DNA from: Rehmannia glutinosa
Lineage: Eukaryota > Streptophyta > Magnoliopsida > Lamiales > Orobanchaceae
Length of the DNA: 64,000 bases
Direction: 5' to 3'
Assembly: GCA_016081115.2 (NCBI GenBank)
Contig: CM071936.1
Coordinates: 74,315,262 to 74,379,261, forward strand
In this document: in pieces, positions 10,794-22,514 of the stretch
Position numbering within the stretch: the stretch's first letter is position 1
Layout: every line of letters begins with the position of its first letter
Position numbers and translations under genes: made by a program
The notes under the pieces: generated by a model
Seen by the model: only the letters and a program-made list of their open reading frames with translations
Databases searched by the model: none
What the model was told of the DNA's origin: nothing

Positions 10794-13027
10794 ATGGATC
10801 AGAATTTTAGGGGTTATAGTGGGGCAACGTCTGGAATCAAGGTTAACAGCCAAGCTGTTCCAGTATTTCAGATCCTAATCTGATCAACAATTTGAGAGTT
10901 AGTAGTAATTTTCTAAATGGGACTCATACTGATGTTATACCAGTTTCTACCCATTTGAATTTTGAGGCCCAAGTCCGACCATCCGAAGCCAATCCTCATG
11001 AGGATCTCGATTTTAGTGATGCGGTGCTCAAGTATATAAACCATATCCTCATGGAAGAGGATGTGGAAGAGAAAGCTTGCATGTTTCAAGAGTCTGCAGC
11101 TCTTCAAGCTGCAGAAAAATCATTCTACGAGGTTATTGGAGAGCAATATCCTACTTCCAAAGACTATAATAAGCATGTGCCGAATTTAGATCAGACCTTT
11201 GAGAACCCTTCTGAAAATTCTTTTGGGGTATTAAATGGTTGCTTTGGTTCTGGTGATATAGAAACATTGTGCCCTGATTGGAATTCTGATCCCAACTGCA
11301 ATAGGTTGGACATAGATCATGATACTGTCAATGTTGTCTCACATACGATTTCTCAGTCTTCTCATAGTTCATCAAGTAGCGGTGGTACAATTACTGATTG
11401 TCTGGTAGATTCTCCTGTGAGTACCCTTAAAATTCCTGATATATTTGGTGATAGTCAGTCAGCTATGCAATTTAAGAAGGGAGTAGAAGAAGCAAGCAAA
11501 TTTCTTCCTAATGGCAGTAATTTGATTGTTGATTTGAGTTATGATGAGCCATTAGCGAAGGCAGAGAAGGGAAGTTTTGCTAATCTAGTAGTTAAGGGAG
11601 AAAAGAAAGTTGATAATGAGGAGTTTATTGATGTATCAAGGGGGAAAAAGAATCCATATCACGAGAGCATGGGTTTGCAAGAGGAAAGGAGTAATAAACA
11701 ATCAGCAATTTATACTGAATCAACTGTGAGTCCCGACATGTTTGATAAGGTGCTTTTGTGTAGTGGAGGGAAAAATGAATCAGACCTTCGTAAAGCGTTG
11801 AATGAAGTAACCAAAATCACTCCACAGAATGTTCAATCGCAGGGAACTGATGGAGGGAAAGCTGGTGGTAAGAAAAAACGAGGCAAAAGGGATGTAGTTG
11901 ATATGAGAACACTGTTGACCCTTTGTGCACAAGCCGTTGCAGCGGATGACCGTAGGACTGCATCTGAGTTTCTGAAGCAGATTAGACAGCACGCTACTCC
12001 GACTGGAGATGGAATGCAGAGACTTGCCCATTACTTTGCTCAAGGTCTTGAGGCGCGTTTGGCTGGATCTGGGACTCAGATATATACATCTATTAATTTG
12101 CCTACATCTGCTGCTGACATCTTGAAAGCCTACCATATATATCTTGCTACCTGTCCATTTCGGAAGATCTCTAATTTCTTCGCAAATAGGACCATTATGA
12201 ATGTGGCTAAGAATGATGCAAGTCTCCACATTGTCGATTTCGGCATTCTCTACGGTTTCCAGTGGCCTTGTTTCCTACAACGTCTATCGTCTCGGCCTGG
12301 TGGCCCCCCCAAACTTCGTGTCACTGGAATCGATCTTCCATGTCCAGGTTTTCGACCGTCACAAAGGGTTGAAGAGACTGGGAGGCGTTTAGCTCGTTAC
12401 GCTGAGACATTTAATGTTCCATTCGAGTTCCATGCTATAGCACAGAAGTGGGAAACAATTAAACTCAAAGACCTTAAGATCAACAAGGATGAGGTGCTTG
12501 CGGTGAACTGTCTTTACCGATTTAGGAATCTGCTAGATGAAACTGTGATAGTAAACAGTCCGAGAAATATCGTTTTGAACCTCATCAGGAAGATGAATCC
12601 TGCTGTTTTTGTGCTAGGAATAGTGAATGGTGCCTATAATGCCCCATTTTTCATTACAAGATTCCGTGAAGCACTATTTCATTATTCATCCTTTTTCGAT
12701 ATGCTTGATGCCAATATTCCCCGTGGAATTCACGAGAGAATGCTGCTTGAGAAAACGGTGTTTGGACGGGAGGCTATGAATGTTATAGCATGTGAAGCTG
12801 CCGAAAGGATTGAGAGACCAGAGACGTACAAGCAATGGCAGGTTCGTAATATGAGGGCTGGATTTGAACAGCTTCCTCTAGAAGAGGAGATGATCAAACT
12901 AGCAAGAAACAGAGTTAAGTCTTCCTATCACAAAGATTTCGTTATAGATGAAGATGGTCACTGGTTGTTGCAAGGGTGGAAGGGTCGCATCGTATATGGA
13001 CTTTCTTCTTGGAGGCCTGCATATTGA
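10794..13027 (+). CDS. GRAS transcription factor, SCL14/SCL33 (LISCL) type, with a one-base frame break near the start
   Basis: The product is a nuclear transcriptional regulator of the GRAS family. From 10892 a frame of 711 codons runs to the stop. It has an acidic N-terminal motif typical of the LISCL subgroup (FSDAVLKYINHILMEED, about residues 41-57), a Ser-rich stretch, a basic GKKKRGKRD segment before residue 334, and a complete GRAS domain. That domain holds leucine-rich region I (MRTLLTLCAQAVAADD), the VHIID motif as LHIVDFGILYGFQWP near residue 444, the PFYRE region, and a terminal SAW motif (GWKGRIVYGLSSWRPAY). This frame has no ATG before 11051; its upstream stop is at 10844 and codon 10892 is TTG. 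In another frame an ATG at 10794 with G at -3 and +4 encodes MDQNFRGYSG and reaches VPVF, after which one missing base at the CAG at 10869 breaks the frame. The downstream frame resumes as DPNLINNLRV. I take 10794 as the ancestral start, giving about 744 residues. The break is either a sequencing error or a real lesion; if real, translation could start at 11051 and lose part of the N-terminus. There is no coding intron. Confidence 0.9.
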
Positions 13028-14493
13028 AAGTCGTTCATAACATCATACAGAAAGGCAATATCACCTGCTGGCTTCTGCATATCTCACTTGTGGAATATGA
13101 AATTCTCTTCCATTAAAACCGAGGTACTTCTAATCCATTTATAGGTTGGAATGTTTAACTGGAACCCAAAAAATTGTTTTGTCATCTATAAAAATTCTAC
13201 ATTTAGTATTCCAGTTACGTGCTACATGAAGAATAATTAATATTTGTAAGGATGCTCCTTCAGCTCATTTAGTGGAAGTTTGTGGATACTCGACATCAAT
13301 GGGCAGCACTTGTGATTGTCAATCAGGCAGAAGAACGGAAAGTGGTCAACCGGCGCATTGGCTAGAGAATCTTTGCTTCGCCAAACGTGCATGTTTATTA
13401 CCAGACAAATTTCCAAGGTAGTAGAAAACTAAAACCTTAATGCTAAGAGCGCTAGTCGGTAGTTTAATGTAGTTACTCTGAACAGTGTGTTGATTGAATA
13501 ATTGATTATTTGATATAGTTCTTGTTGTGGAATGGTGGATAATCTTACTTTGCTTTTGCAATCCTGTATTCTGAGTTCTGACCATTTGGGTTACGGAAAA
13601 TGGTCACTTTTGTTTATATGATGTGGAGTTTGTTTGGACACTTAGGGATTTTACAAGCGTTTTGTGGTTTTGAATTAGAGAAATATGAATTGGTCGTCAA
13701 GGGATGTTTTTATATTCAGTTGTTAGATCTGTGAGTTATTTATAATTCTGTAATATCTTCCGTAATAGTAACATGCGGCCTGTCTACTTTTGTTTAACAT
13801 TTTCAGGAATAATATGCGTCATGGATTAGCACATAGATTTCGTATTCTAATTTTTCTGACTTAATTCTTTCTTTTTCGACTTGGTCACAAGCAAATCGTG
13901 GAAGAGTAAGTGCAGAAAACAACCAACCTCAACCTAATTGTGTGTAAATTCATGCACCTTTGAGGATTATAGTCATAGTTAAATCAGTTGGTATAGTTGT
14001 AGGATTTGAACAGAGTAAAGAATAATGATAGTCAGAAGTGTTTGACCTTGTGAGGTTTGTCATGTAAGGTTTTATTATATTATATTTTATGTTTCTGTAA
14101 GTTTTCCTTTCTTTGCCTTGTGGATTGTATTCATCTTCTTTAATAAGTTCCAAAAGGGCTTCGTGATTTTATCATTTTCGAATAAAACTAGGTCAGATGT
14201 TTTAAAACAAATTAAGAATATTTGATTCTAACATAAATTTGGTCATGCTGTTTTCCTTTCTAATGTTTTCTCTAACCGATTTCTCTATTTTGGCGCAATT
14301 TTTACATCATAATTTAGGAATGAACAAAATATATTTGCACATCATTGGCGAATTGAGGGACGCGTCTAACAAACTGAAACTCTTAATTCAAGTGATTTTT
14401 TTCAGAACAAGATATTGTGATTTGTGAATGTGTTATAGTTATATTAGAAGTATTATATATCTTTTAGCCAATGTTTTAAAAATGGATTGGTTT
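13028..14493. other. 3' UTR of the GRAS gene and AT-rich intergenic sequence
   Basis: No gene is recognised. The first 200-300 bases should contain the GRAS 3' UTR; an AATAAT-type signal occurs near 13230. The rest is AT-rich and single-copy in appearance, up to the LINE target-site duplication. Confidence 0.5.
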
Positions 14494-14516
14494 GCTCTTC
14501 CTACAAGTATAGTATT
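14494..14516. repeat. Left target-site duplication of the LINE
   Basis: GCTCTTCCTACAAGTATAGT followed by ATT abuts the T-run that is the LINE poly(A) tail on the plus strand. The right copy at 20521-20540 reads GCTCTTACAAGTTAAGTATT. They match except for a 2 bp indel and small changes, consistent with an old target-primed insertion. Confidence 0.7.
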
Positions 14517-14562
14517 TTTTTTTTTTGAGGAAAATAAAATATATTAGCATTAGGAGGGTGAC

Positions 14563-17500
14563 TCAATTAACAATGTCAACCGGATGATCGGGATGTTCCC
14601 AATCGGGTGCATTACAACTAGAATTAAAAGAAAAGCGAGCAAGCGAATAAGCTAACATATTGCCAGTACGTCTAACAAAGCTAGGAATAACGGATTCAAA
14701 ATGCGAGAACAAAGCATGAATATCATTCACGATGTTTCCCAGGTAAGAAAGGTCGTCAGTTCTGAGCCGTAGCTTGTGGTAAAGTGTGATATTGTCCGTC
14801 TCCAAGTAGACCTTTAAGTTCATCTCTCGGGCCAGGATTAGACCTTCTCTGCATGCCAACGCTTCTGCTATTTCAACTCCTCCATTCACCTTCTTCATGA
14901 GAGTCGTGATCACCTACCCCGGTTGTCCCTGATCACTGCACCCAGACAACTACTCCCTTCGCCCTCAATAACAGATGCATCAGTATTTATCTTCACAAAT
15001 CCAGACTCCGGCGGGCACCATTGCTTGATCGAAGGATTTCCTTTCTCCATTGCTTTCTTGTATTCCTCCAGACGGTTCCCTGCCAATTGATAACACTGGG
15101 TTTGGTTGATTACCTGGTTGCGGAATATTAGTTTGTTTCGAGCGTCCCAAACCGTGTACAACAACATTGCAAACATAGGTTGGCAATCCTTCTCTCCTTG
15201 CTCCATTAATTCACAGCCAATCCATCATCGAGCCATATCCGGCCCCTCCCGTCGACGGTTCGAAGGGAGATGTTGCCCGAAAAGTTGCACCCAACCACAA
15301 TCTCTTAAGGCGTGCTCCGCAGTCTCTTCGAATCCACCACACCTCCTACAAAAAGGCTCCATTCTTACCCCTCTCTTGCACAACGCTTGTGATGTTGGGA
15401 TAATACCTTGAGCACATCTCCACAAGAACACTTGTACCTTTGGTGGGAAAGATAGGTTCCATATCCATCTCCACAATTCTTTACACCCACCGGAGCTCAT
15501 TGACGTGTTTCTGTGGTCCTCATGGATCGATTGAGCGACCTTGTAACCTGTTTTCACCGAATAATTACCATCCTTGGAGTGATGCCAAACACGACAGTCC
15601 TCTCTTCGATTATGCTTGATGGGGATCGCCAATATAGCCTTTATATCTGATTCATGGAATAATTCCCTGAGCTTTGCAATATCCCACTCCGCCGTGTCCG
15701 TACATATAAGATAAACCCCTTTCATCTCTACATTATTGCCCCTGTTTTGTGTTAATGTTTTGAAATTAGGATTTTCCACAATCTAGGGATCGCCCCACAC
15801 GCGAACCGAATGGCCATTGCCTATATTCCACCGGATACCCCGACTTAGCACTTTTCTACCCACCACAACGCTTCTCCATGAATATGATGGATTATGGCCA
15901 ATTGTGGTGTCTAGAAAATTGCTTCGTGGGAAGTACTTGGCTTTTTAAGGCTTTGGAAAGAAGGGAGCTCTCGTCCTTTAATATCCGCCAACCCTGTTTT
16001 GCAAGCATTGCCTCATTAAAGCTCTGGAAATCTCTGAATCCCAATCGCCCTTCATCCTTCAATTTACAAAGAGTAGTCCAAGCTCGCCAATGAATTGTTT
16101 TCTCATCTCGCCGCCCCACCAAAAGTTACTCAAAACGGAGTTGAGTTGCGTGTGGATGTTATCGGGAAAGCAAAGCAACTCATAAGATACGTTGGGATCG
16201 CTTGGGCCACCGTTTTAATCATAATCATTTTTCCCGCAGTCGATAAATGCCGACTCTTCCAATTCTTCAATTTATTCTGGACCCTGTCCACAATTATCTG
16301 GAAAATCTCTTTTTTCGATCTACCCATCACATTCGGGATGCCCAGATACTTCTTATGCTTCAGCACCATTGGTACGCCAAGTTTATTCGCTAAATGCATC
16401 TTTTTCTCCTGAGGTAAACCCGCACTAAAAGAGACTTAAGGTTTTTCAAAGCTGATTCTTTGCCCTGATGCTTGTTCGTATATAGAGATGAGTTGACAGG
16501 TGGTTTCAAATTCAGGATCTGTGGCCCTGCCGAAGATGATAATCTCGTCGTCGAGAAAAAATAAGTGAGAAATGTCGGGGGCATTTCTGCTTATCCTGAT
16601 ACAATGCAATCTCCCTCCCGTTTCTGTTTTCCTAATCAGTGATGAAAACGCTTTTGCACAAAAAAAGAAACAGTTAGGGGGAAAGAGGGTCGCCCTCCTC
16701 GAGACGGAGTAAAATTTGGGCCAGGCTGCCCATTCAATAATACCGAAAAGCTCACAGTATTAACACAATGCATAATAAGCTCAACAAAATGTTCATTAAT
16801 CCCAAGCTTTGTCATGACTTTGTGTAAAAAAGGCCATTCCACTCGATCGTAAGCTTTAGACATATCCATTTTAAAAGCAAAAGACCCCCTTTTAGCGGCT
16901 TTATTATGTTTCATGTGATGAAAGAGTTCAAAGGCCAAAAGAGCATTATCGGTAATTAAGCGACCAGGACAAACGCGATTGAGTGTGATGGATAAGGTGA
17001 GGAAAGACTAATTTAAGCCTATTAGCTATGGTTTTTGTAATAATTTTAAAAATGACATTACACAAGGTAATAGGCTTCAAATCAGTCACATATTCCGCCT
17101 TTTTTTTTTCAGAACAAGGACAATGAAAGTTTCGTTGAAGATTTTTGGGTTGGCACCATTATTTAGAATTTTAAGGATAATCGGAATGATATCAGTTTTA
17201 ATAATAGACCAAAATTTCTGGAAGAAAAGAGTAGGCATATCATCCGGCCCTAGAGATTTAGTAGCATGCATCTGGGCGAGGGCTGCCACCACCTCGTCCT
17301 CCCCAAATGGTCGCGCTAATAAATCATTCATCTCTGCCGTCATTTTCGGGTCAACATCCAATGCCCTACCCATATCCAGATGGGTTTCAGCTTTGAATAG
17401 GCCTTCGAAATAGTCAGAAAAACTGCGTTCAATATCCTTATGGTCGTCCACCCAAGTTCCATCAACCCGCTTTATACGATCAATATTATTACAGGCTCGC

Positions 17501-18640
17501 CTCCCGTTCCCCAATTTGTGAAAGAACCCCGTGTTCTTATCCTCATCTTTAATCCAGTTCGCCCTAGACCTTTGATGCCACATTTTTTCTTGCTTTGTAA
17601 GGAGGTTTTGGAGGTGAGCTTCCAACTGAAGCCGTTTTTTAACCCTTCCTTCTGATGTTCTGCCCAAGTTTGCCCGAGAGAGCTTTCGATCGCATTCCGA
17701 AATAAGGGTGTTAATGTTTCCAAAATGATGTTTCTCCCAAGTTAGGAGGCTGGTACCACACCTGCTCAATTTATCTCGAAAACTTTGAGGTTCCCCTAGT
17801 GTAGGTGCAATTTCCCATTCTTCTCTAATGATTCGTTGACACTATTCATCCATTAGCCACATTGACTCAAATCGGAATATTTTTTTCTTTTTGTGGCCCC
17901 TCTGCCCCTCTCGGTTTCTAGCTTGTCTCCAGTTAATGAAAACTGGGCAATGGTAGGATGAAATCCGAATGAGATGTCGAATCAAATAGCCCGGGTAAGT
18001 ACTGATCCACTTCGATGTCCCCAAACATCTATATAGGCGTTCCTGAATATTAGCGTCGCCCTTCTGACCGTTAGTCCATGTAAACGCGTATCCTTCGTAT
18101 CCGAGATCATCCAACAACGTTGATTGCAAAGCACTATGGAATTCACTCATCTTCCAATTGTCACGCATTCGCTCCCTAGCTTTTCAAAGTTGTGCAAAAT
18201 CTCATTAAAATCTCCCAAGCAAAGCCATTTTGAGCGTGGGTTACTTGAAAGAGATTTTAAGTACAATATTTAAGATTCTTTTCCGGCCAACCGTAAATAC
18301 CCGTAAGGTCCCATTCATTATCACCGTCCACTACCACTCCATCAATATGGTGTAAAGAAATAGATTTAACCTGAAAGTCGAAAATACCTTTCCATAATAA
18401 GCACAGCCCGCCCCTCCGTCCCCCATTTGTCATGTCATAATCAACCACCAACGATCCTTCGAAATCCAGATTCTTAATTATATCTTTCACTTTAGTTTTA
18501 CAAAGTTTGGTTTCAATAAGGAAAACAAACCCGGGATCTTGCAAACGAATATAGCGTTTAAGAGCACTAACTGTCTGTGGGTTCCCAAGCCCACGGCAGT
18601 TCCAGCTTACGCAACTTATTGGGTCTGGCGGGACTGCTCC
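14563..18640 (-). pseudogene. LINE ORF2 (endonuclease, reverse transcriptase, RNase H) remnant
   Basis: In order on the minus strand: an AP-type endonuclease start (SCVSWNCRGLG near 18610; FLIETKL near 18520; GIYGWPE near 18280); a linker (17769-17086); reverse transcriptase with the first catalytic Asp motif FKMDMSKAYDRVEW (about 16875-16835); the second catalytic box as FFLDDEIIIF near 16550, where LINEs usually have FADD; a zf-RVT region (15779-15225; VFLWRCAQGIIPTSQALCKR, then CRRCGGFEETAEHAL); and a C-terminal RNase H domain (15206-14563; VKINTDASV and ALACREGLILA). At least five frame changes interrupt it. A full ORF2 of this type is about 1,300 residues, and the parts here cover most of that. 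Confidence 0.8.
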
Positions 18641-18707
18641 ATTGCAGTCTCCGCCGATATCACAAAATTACAGGGAACTTCAAACATACCAAACTCATGG
18701 TTCTTTT

Positions 18708-20064
18708 TCAATTCGGGTTGTGCAGTGTTTTCCATCTCGAGGCTTCGTTTAGAGGGTGTAGAAGGGATATGGTGATTGTTGTCGAATGTGCTAGGTTTCT
18801 TTGTGGGTGTTCTTTGTTTAAGCCTATGCCATCCGCCTTTTGGTTTGGGAGTGGTTTTTTTGGTGGGGGGAGCTTTAAGTTTTTGGTTGGTGGGTTTATG
18901 GGGGAGGTAGGAGGTGGTTCTGTATTTTTCGGGGGTGGGGCTGGGTGCTTTTTTGAGGTGAGGGTTTGGGTGTCAGGTTTAGGGGGTGGTTGGGTCAGTG
19001 CACTGGGACCAGGGTTAAGGTGGGTCGGCTTTTTGGAGATGTTTGTAAGGGAGATTTCAAGTTGAAGTGGGTTTAGGGTGTCGGCTGTGAGGACTTTGTT
19101 TGGAGGGTCCTTGATGTGCTTGGGTGAGGAAGTGACGGATAAAGACTCCACGGATTGGTGTATATGGGCATATGCATGGGGTTGAAAGGTTAGGGATGGG
19201 GTTTTAGGGTCAGACCTATTCTCCATGGGGTGTGGGGTGGATTTTGGGTGTTGGTTTTATGGCTAGAAGTTGAGGAGGACGTGGGGGTATGGAATAGGTT
19301 GTGGGTAACAGGGTTTGGGTTGTGCGGGGTGGGATCTCGGGCGATGGAACTCCGTTTTAAAGGGGACACCTTTAGCCACAGGCCATATTTTATGCTTGCC
19401 AAATCCTGACATTCGTTGTGGTCATAATTGTCACAGTTGCGGAAGGAGTGACCAATAAGACCACAACAAAAGCAATATATAGGAAGGGCTTCATATTTCA
19501 ATGGTAAGGTTAGGAGCTTCCCTTGGGTTTTGATCGTAAGGACTCTGGCCAGCGGGTTGGATATATCAATGGAAATCTTGAGGCGGATAAATTTCCCGAA
19601 TAGTCCCTCTGTGGAATTGTCAATGGTTACCAGTTCCCCGAGTTGCCTTGCTAGAATTCCGGCGGTATTGAGGTTCGTGCAGGCGACTGGCACATCATGT
19701 AATCGAAGCCAAAACGAAGCATGACATACTCAAGTTATAGAAGGCTGTTCATCCGCGTGGACTGTCCTTATGGCAAATAAGCCCCTGTCGTAGTGCCATG
19801 GTTGGTTGGCGATCACCTATTCTCTATCATCCTCCAAATCAAAGCGGAATAGGATAAGATCTGTCCCCGATTCTCTGGCTATGACTGGATATTTTGTTTT
19901 CCAAGATTTCTTCATCACCTCTATGAGATAATGAGCCTTCCACGTTTTATCGGAGTATAACTTACCGACTAAACAAAAATGACTTGCCCTGTTCAACACC
20001 AAACATCATTGGAATCCCCATCTAGATCAACTATGTTATCCTCCTTCTCGATTAAACCTTCCAT
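18708..20064 (-). pseudogene. LINE ORF1 (RNA-binding protein) remnant
   Basis: ORF1 of plant L1 elements encodes an RNA-binding protein with a DUF4283 domain and a CCHC knuckle. Here the DUF4283-like part lies at about 20002-19690 (DKTWKAHYLIEVMKKSWK), followed by ARVLTIKTQGKLLTLPLKYE and the knuckle CFCCGLIGHSFRNC (about 19470-19425). The tail at 19226-18708 is very rich in Pro, Lys and Thr. A plausible start codon is at 20064. Frame breaks occur near 19690 and 19210. The plus strand over the tail shows a Gly-rich open frame, which is only the shadow of the Pro-rich sequence. Confidence 0.7.
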
Positions 20065-20520
20065 GTCGATTGCCCATTCTCTCTTCTCATTCGCACTTTG
20101 AATATGGTAGGGATCCGTGCATTTCTGAAAAAGACAAAAAAGATGAAACAATTATTAGATCAACCAGGTAGAAAGGGCGGAGGTATGAGACTACCCCACA
20201 CCGATGACCAATAGAAAAAAGAGAGGGTGGAACAAATGGGGACACACGAAAACAAACACAAAGAAAAAGACAGAAACGAAATCCTAACCCTACGACTCAG
20301 ACATAAGAAAACAAAAGAGAATAAAAACACAAGAGGAAGACAAAAATAAAGACAAGAGCGGGACTGGAATCAAAAGGAATTAAAAGGGAACGGAATACGC
20401 AGGCCAGTCATAGATGTCGACGGACAGATCTGCAATGGTAGCGAGAGACCAAGAGGATGAATAAAACCTAACATAACCCTAGGGCAACCGATACTCCTTA
20501 TGAGAGGAGAACTTTTTTTA

Positions 20521-20540
20521 GCTCTTACAAGTTAAGTATT
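20521..20540. repeat. Right target-site duplication of the LINE
   Basis: GCTCTTACAAGTTAAGTATT follows the LINE 5' end directly and corresponds to the left copy at 14494-14516. Confidence 0.7.
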
Positions 20541-21190
20541 TATGGATGCAAACTAAAACTACAAAAAAAGATTCAAGTATAATTATGTATGATCCCTCCT
20601 AAATTATGTTGGAAAACTTATAGCAAATGTAAATATTTCATCCCAAACAGCTCAAAGGCATATAAATTTTACTTCGTCACAACCAGACACCGTTGCGAAG
20701 GTCTCCTACCTTGATATCCCTGAATTGTTTTCATTCTCTTAACTTAAATTAATGTCAATGTTGGTGATACTTAATCAAAATGACCCGTTAGAGTGAAAAA
20801 TAAATAAAAATTTAATAAAAAAAACGTGAATAAATTCCAGTAGTTACTCCGAAAGATCAAAATCGGTACCTTGTGGATTTATTAAACTAAGGGTTCATAG
20901 TCCGAGAACAAAATTATCAGATCCAAAAAAAAATGCAATTAGCTGAAATGCGAGAAGCAAACAAATTTTGTTGGCAAATCTGAACTCTGCACTATCAGAA
21001 ATTCCATAAAGCGTCCCATATGACTAGATTTATTAATGTTTATCAAAATGTATATATTAAATATATATTTTATTAAAAATAAGTTTTGACATAAAAGAAT
21101 CATCTTTGAAGGTTAAGATGAGTTTTAAGTAGTTAAAACGTAGGAGTTATTAAATAACTCCTTCCTCTGCCAAAATATTAAAGAATAAAT
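20541..21190. other. AT-rich intergenic sequence
   Basis: I see no gene, repeat family or RNA here. It continues the host sequence beyond the LINE and ends at the orphan LTR. Confidence 0.5.
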
Positions 21191-21967
21191 TGTTAAAATT
21201 CAAGTGAGTGTTCTGCAGAGTGTTGACAACACTTGATGTGTCACACAACTGAAGATTTAATAATTTTTACACAACATACTTAATTTTTCAAAATCAAACA
21301 TGCAAAGCATAAGAAATGAAATATACATAGGATAAATTTTTTTTTGCAAGTATAAAAATATTTGCACGGCGCCCGTAAGGTAAAAACATTGAAGTAGAAT
21401 ATTGATTATAAAAATAAAGAACAAGACAAAGACTTCCCTATTCTATTCGATCTTCAACTCAACCTTCTACCGTAAAAGCAAGAGAACAAATGAACATATG
21501 CTAGATTACACTTTGTCTCTCAAAATGCCAACAAGAAGCAAACAATTCAGAAAGGTGTTGCAAATGATGAGACGTATCACCACAAAACACACTAGGCACC
21601 TTTCCTTATAGACATCTTGCATAAAAGCTGGACTCTCTTTATTTCTTGTCTTTTTCACTCTAGAATCTGTAAGTAATTCCTGCAGTTCCACTCCTATTTA
21701 TATCTCAGCAAATAACCTACAAAATAGATCATGCAAAGACAACTTCCAAGTAATGAATGAGTGGGAGATTAAAGAGATAATATTCCTACAAAATAGGATT
21801 CTTGTCCAACTCCTTTTAACTTCCAATTACAACTGCTGTAGATTTCGAATTCAAACATGAATTCAACGGGAGAATATCCTGAAAATGAGTTATACAAATT
21901 ATCCATAAATTAGGCAAAATAAATAATTAATTATTAGAGTATTCGACTTAAAAAGTCAACTCTAACA
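21191..21967 (-). repeat. Copia-type LTR of a different family (probable 3' LTR)
   Basis: The minus strand reads TGTTAGAGTTGACTTTTTAAG at its start and ends ...GAATTTTAACA, giving TG...CA termini over 777 bp. A TATA box (GATATAAATAGG on the minus strand, near 21695) is present. Next to it at 21968-21990 is a purine-rich tract on the minus strand (AAAAAATGGGAGAT), as expected for the PPT beside a 3' LTR. No matching 5' LTR lies in the window. Confidence 0.6.
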
Positions 21968-22514
21968 ATCTCCCATTTTTTGCCAATTTCTGGACAAAAC
22001 CTGCACAAAAAACTCAAGAACATATATACATAATGTATAAAGAACATGTACAGAACATAGAAAAATAAAACTATGTACAAATCTACTAAGAACTCCCCCT
22101 AAATACCAGACCAAAAGAAACAAGGTTCAAAAAATTCTAAGAGACAATCAAAACAACTAAAAATACAAAAGTCCAAAAACAATGTTCAGAGATACATCGA
22201 AACATCCAACAACAATCATAAAACACCACATAATCAGACTAAAAAACTAGTGAACGGTCACTGGCATCTGTCTGACTAGTGTTGCCTTCAGTGCAGCCAA
22301 CACTTCCTCCAACACGTTCTACAACAACATTTTGTTCACCAACTGGTTCACTCCCAGCATGTTCAGTCCCAACCCCAGCTTCTTCTCCCCAAACATGTCT
22401 AGTTTCTTCCATAATGACATGCTCTATTCCACCTTCTGTCTCCACATCCTCAACATCAACTCCTCTATTTTTTGTGCCACCACTAGTTTCCCGCCATTTT
22501 TGGGCAGAAATCAC
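21968..22514 (-). pseudogene. 3' internal fragment of the copia element with the orphan LTR
   Basis: Next to the PPT there is AT-rich untranslated-type sequence, then a minus-strand frame of 91 codons (22514-22239) rich in Glu, Gly and Val. It shows no domain I recognise. It may be the end of an extra ORF or simply noncoding. The rest of this element is missing. Confidence 0.35.

Larger units (their letters stand above)
14517..20520 (-). mobile_element. L1-type LINE retrotransposon, nearly full length, inactive
   Basis: About 6 kb on the minus strand with the order ORF1 (20064-18708), then ORF2 endonuclease, reverse transcriptase, zinc-binding region and RNase H (18640-14563). It ends in a run of T on the plus strand near 14517 (the poly(A) tail) and is flanked by an imperfect duplication of about 20 bp. 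Both reading frames carry several frameshifts and stops. The insertion lies about 1.5 kb downstream of the GRAS gene, in opposite orientation. Confidence 0.85.

Noticed and set aside
11780..12229. 149-codon minus-strand frame inside the GRAS gene
   Set aside because: It is antisense to the conserved GRAS domain and resembles no known protein.
17099..17111. T-run as a possible LINE poly(A) end
   Set aside because: LINE coding homology continues on both sides; the true tail is the longer T-run near 14517, next to the target duplication.
18577..19065. Plus-strand open frame rich in Gly and Phe
   Set aside because: It is the antisense shadow of the Pro-rich tail of LINE ORF1 and has no domain.
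20541..21190. Search for tRNA or small RNA genes
   Set aside because: No cloverleaf-type A/B box pair or other RNA signature was found in this or the other gene-free stretches by eye.
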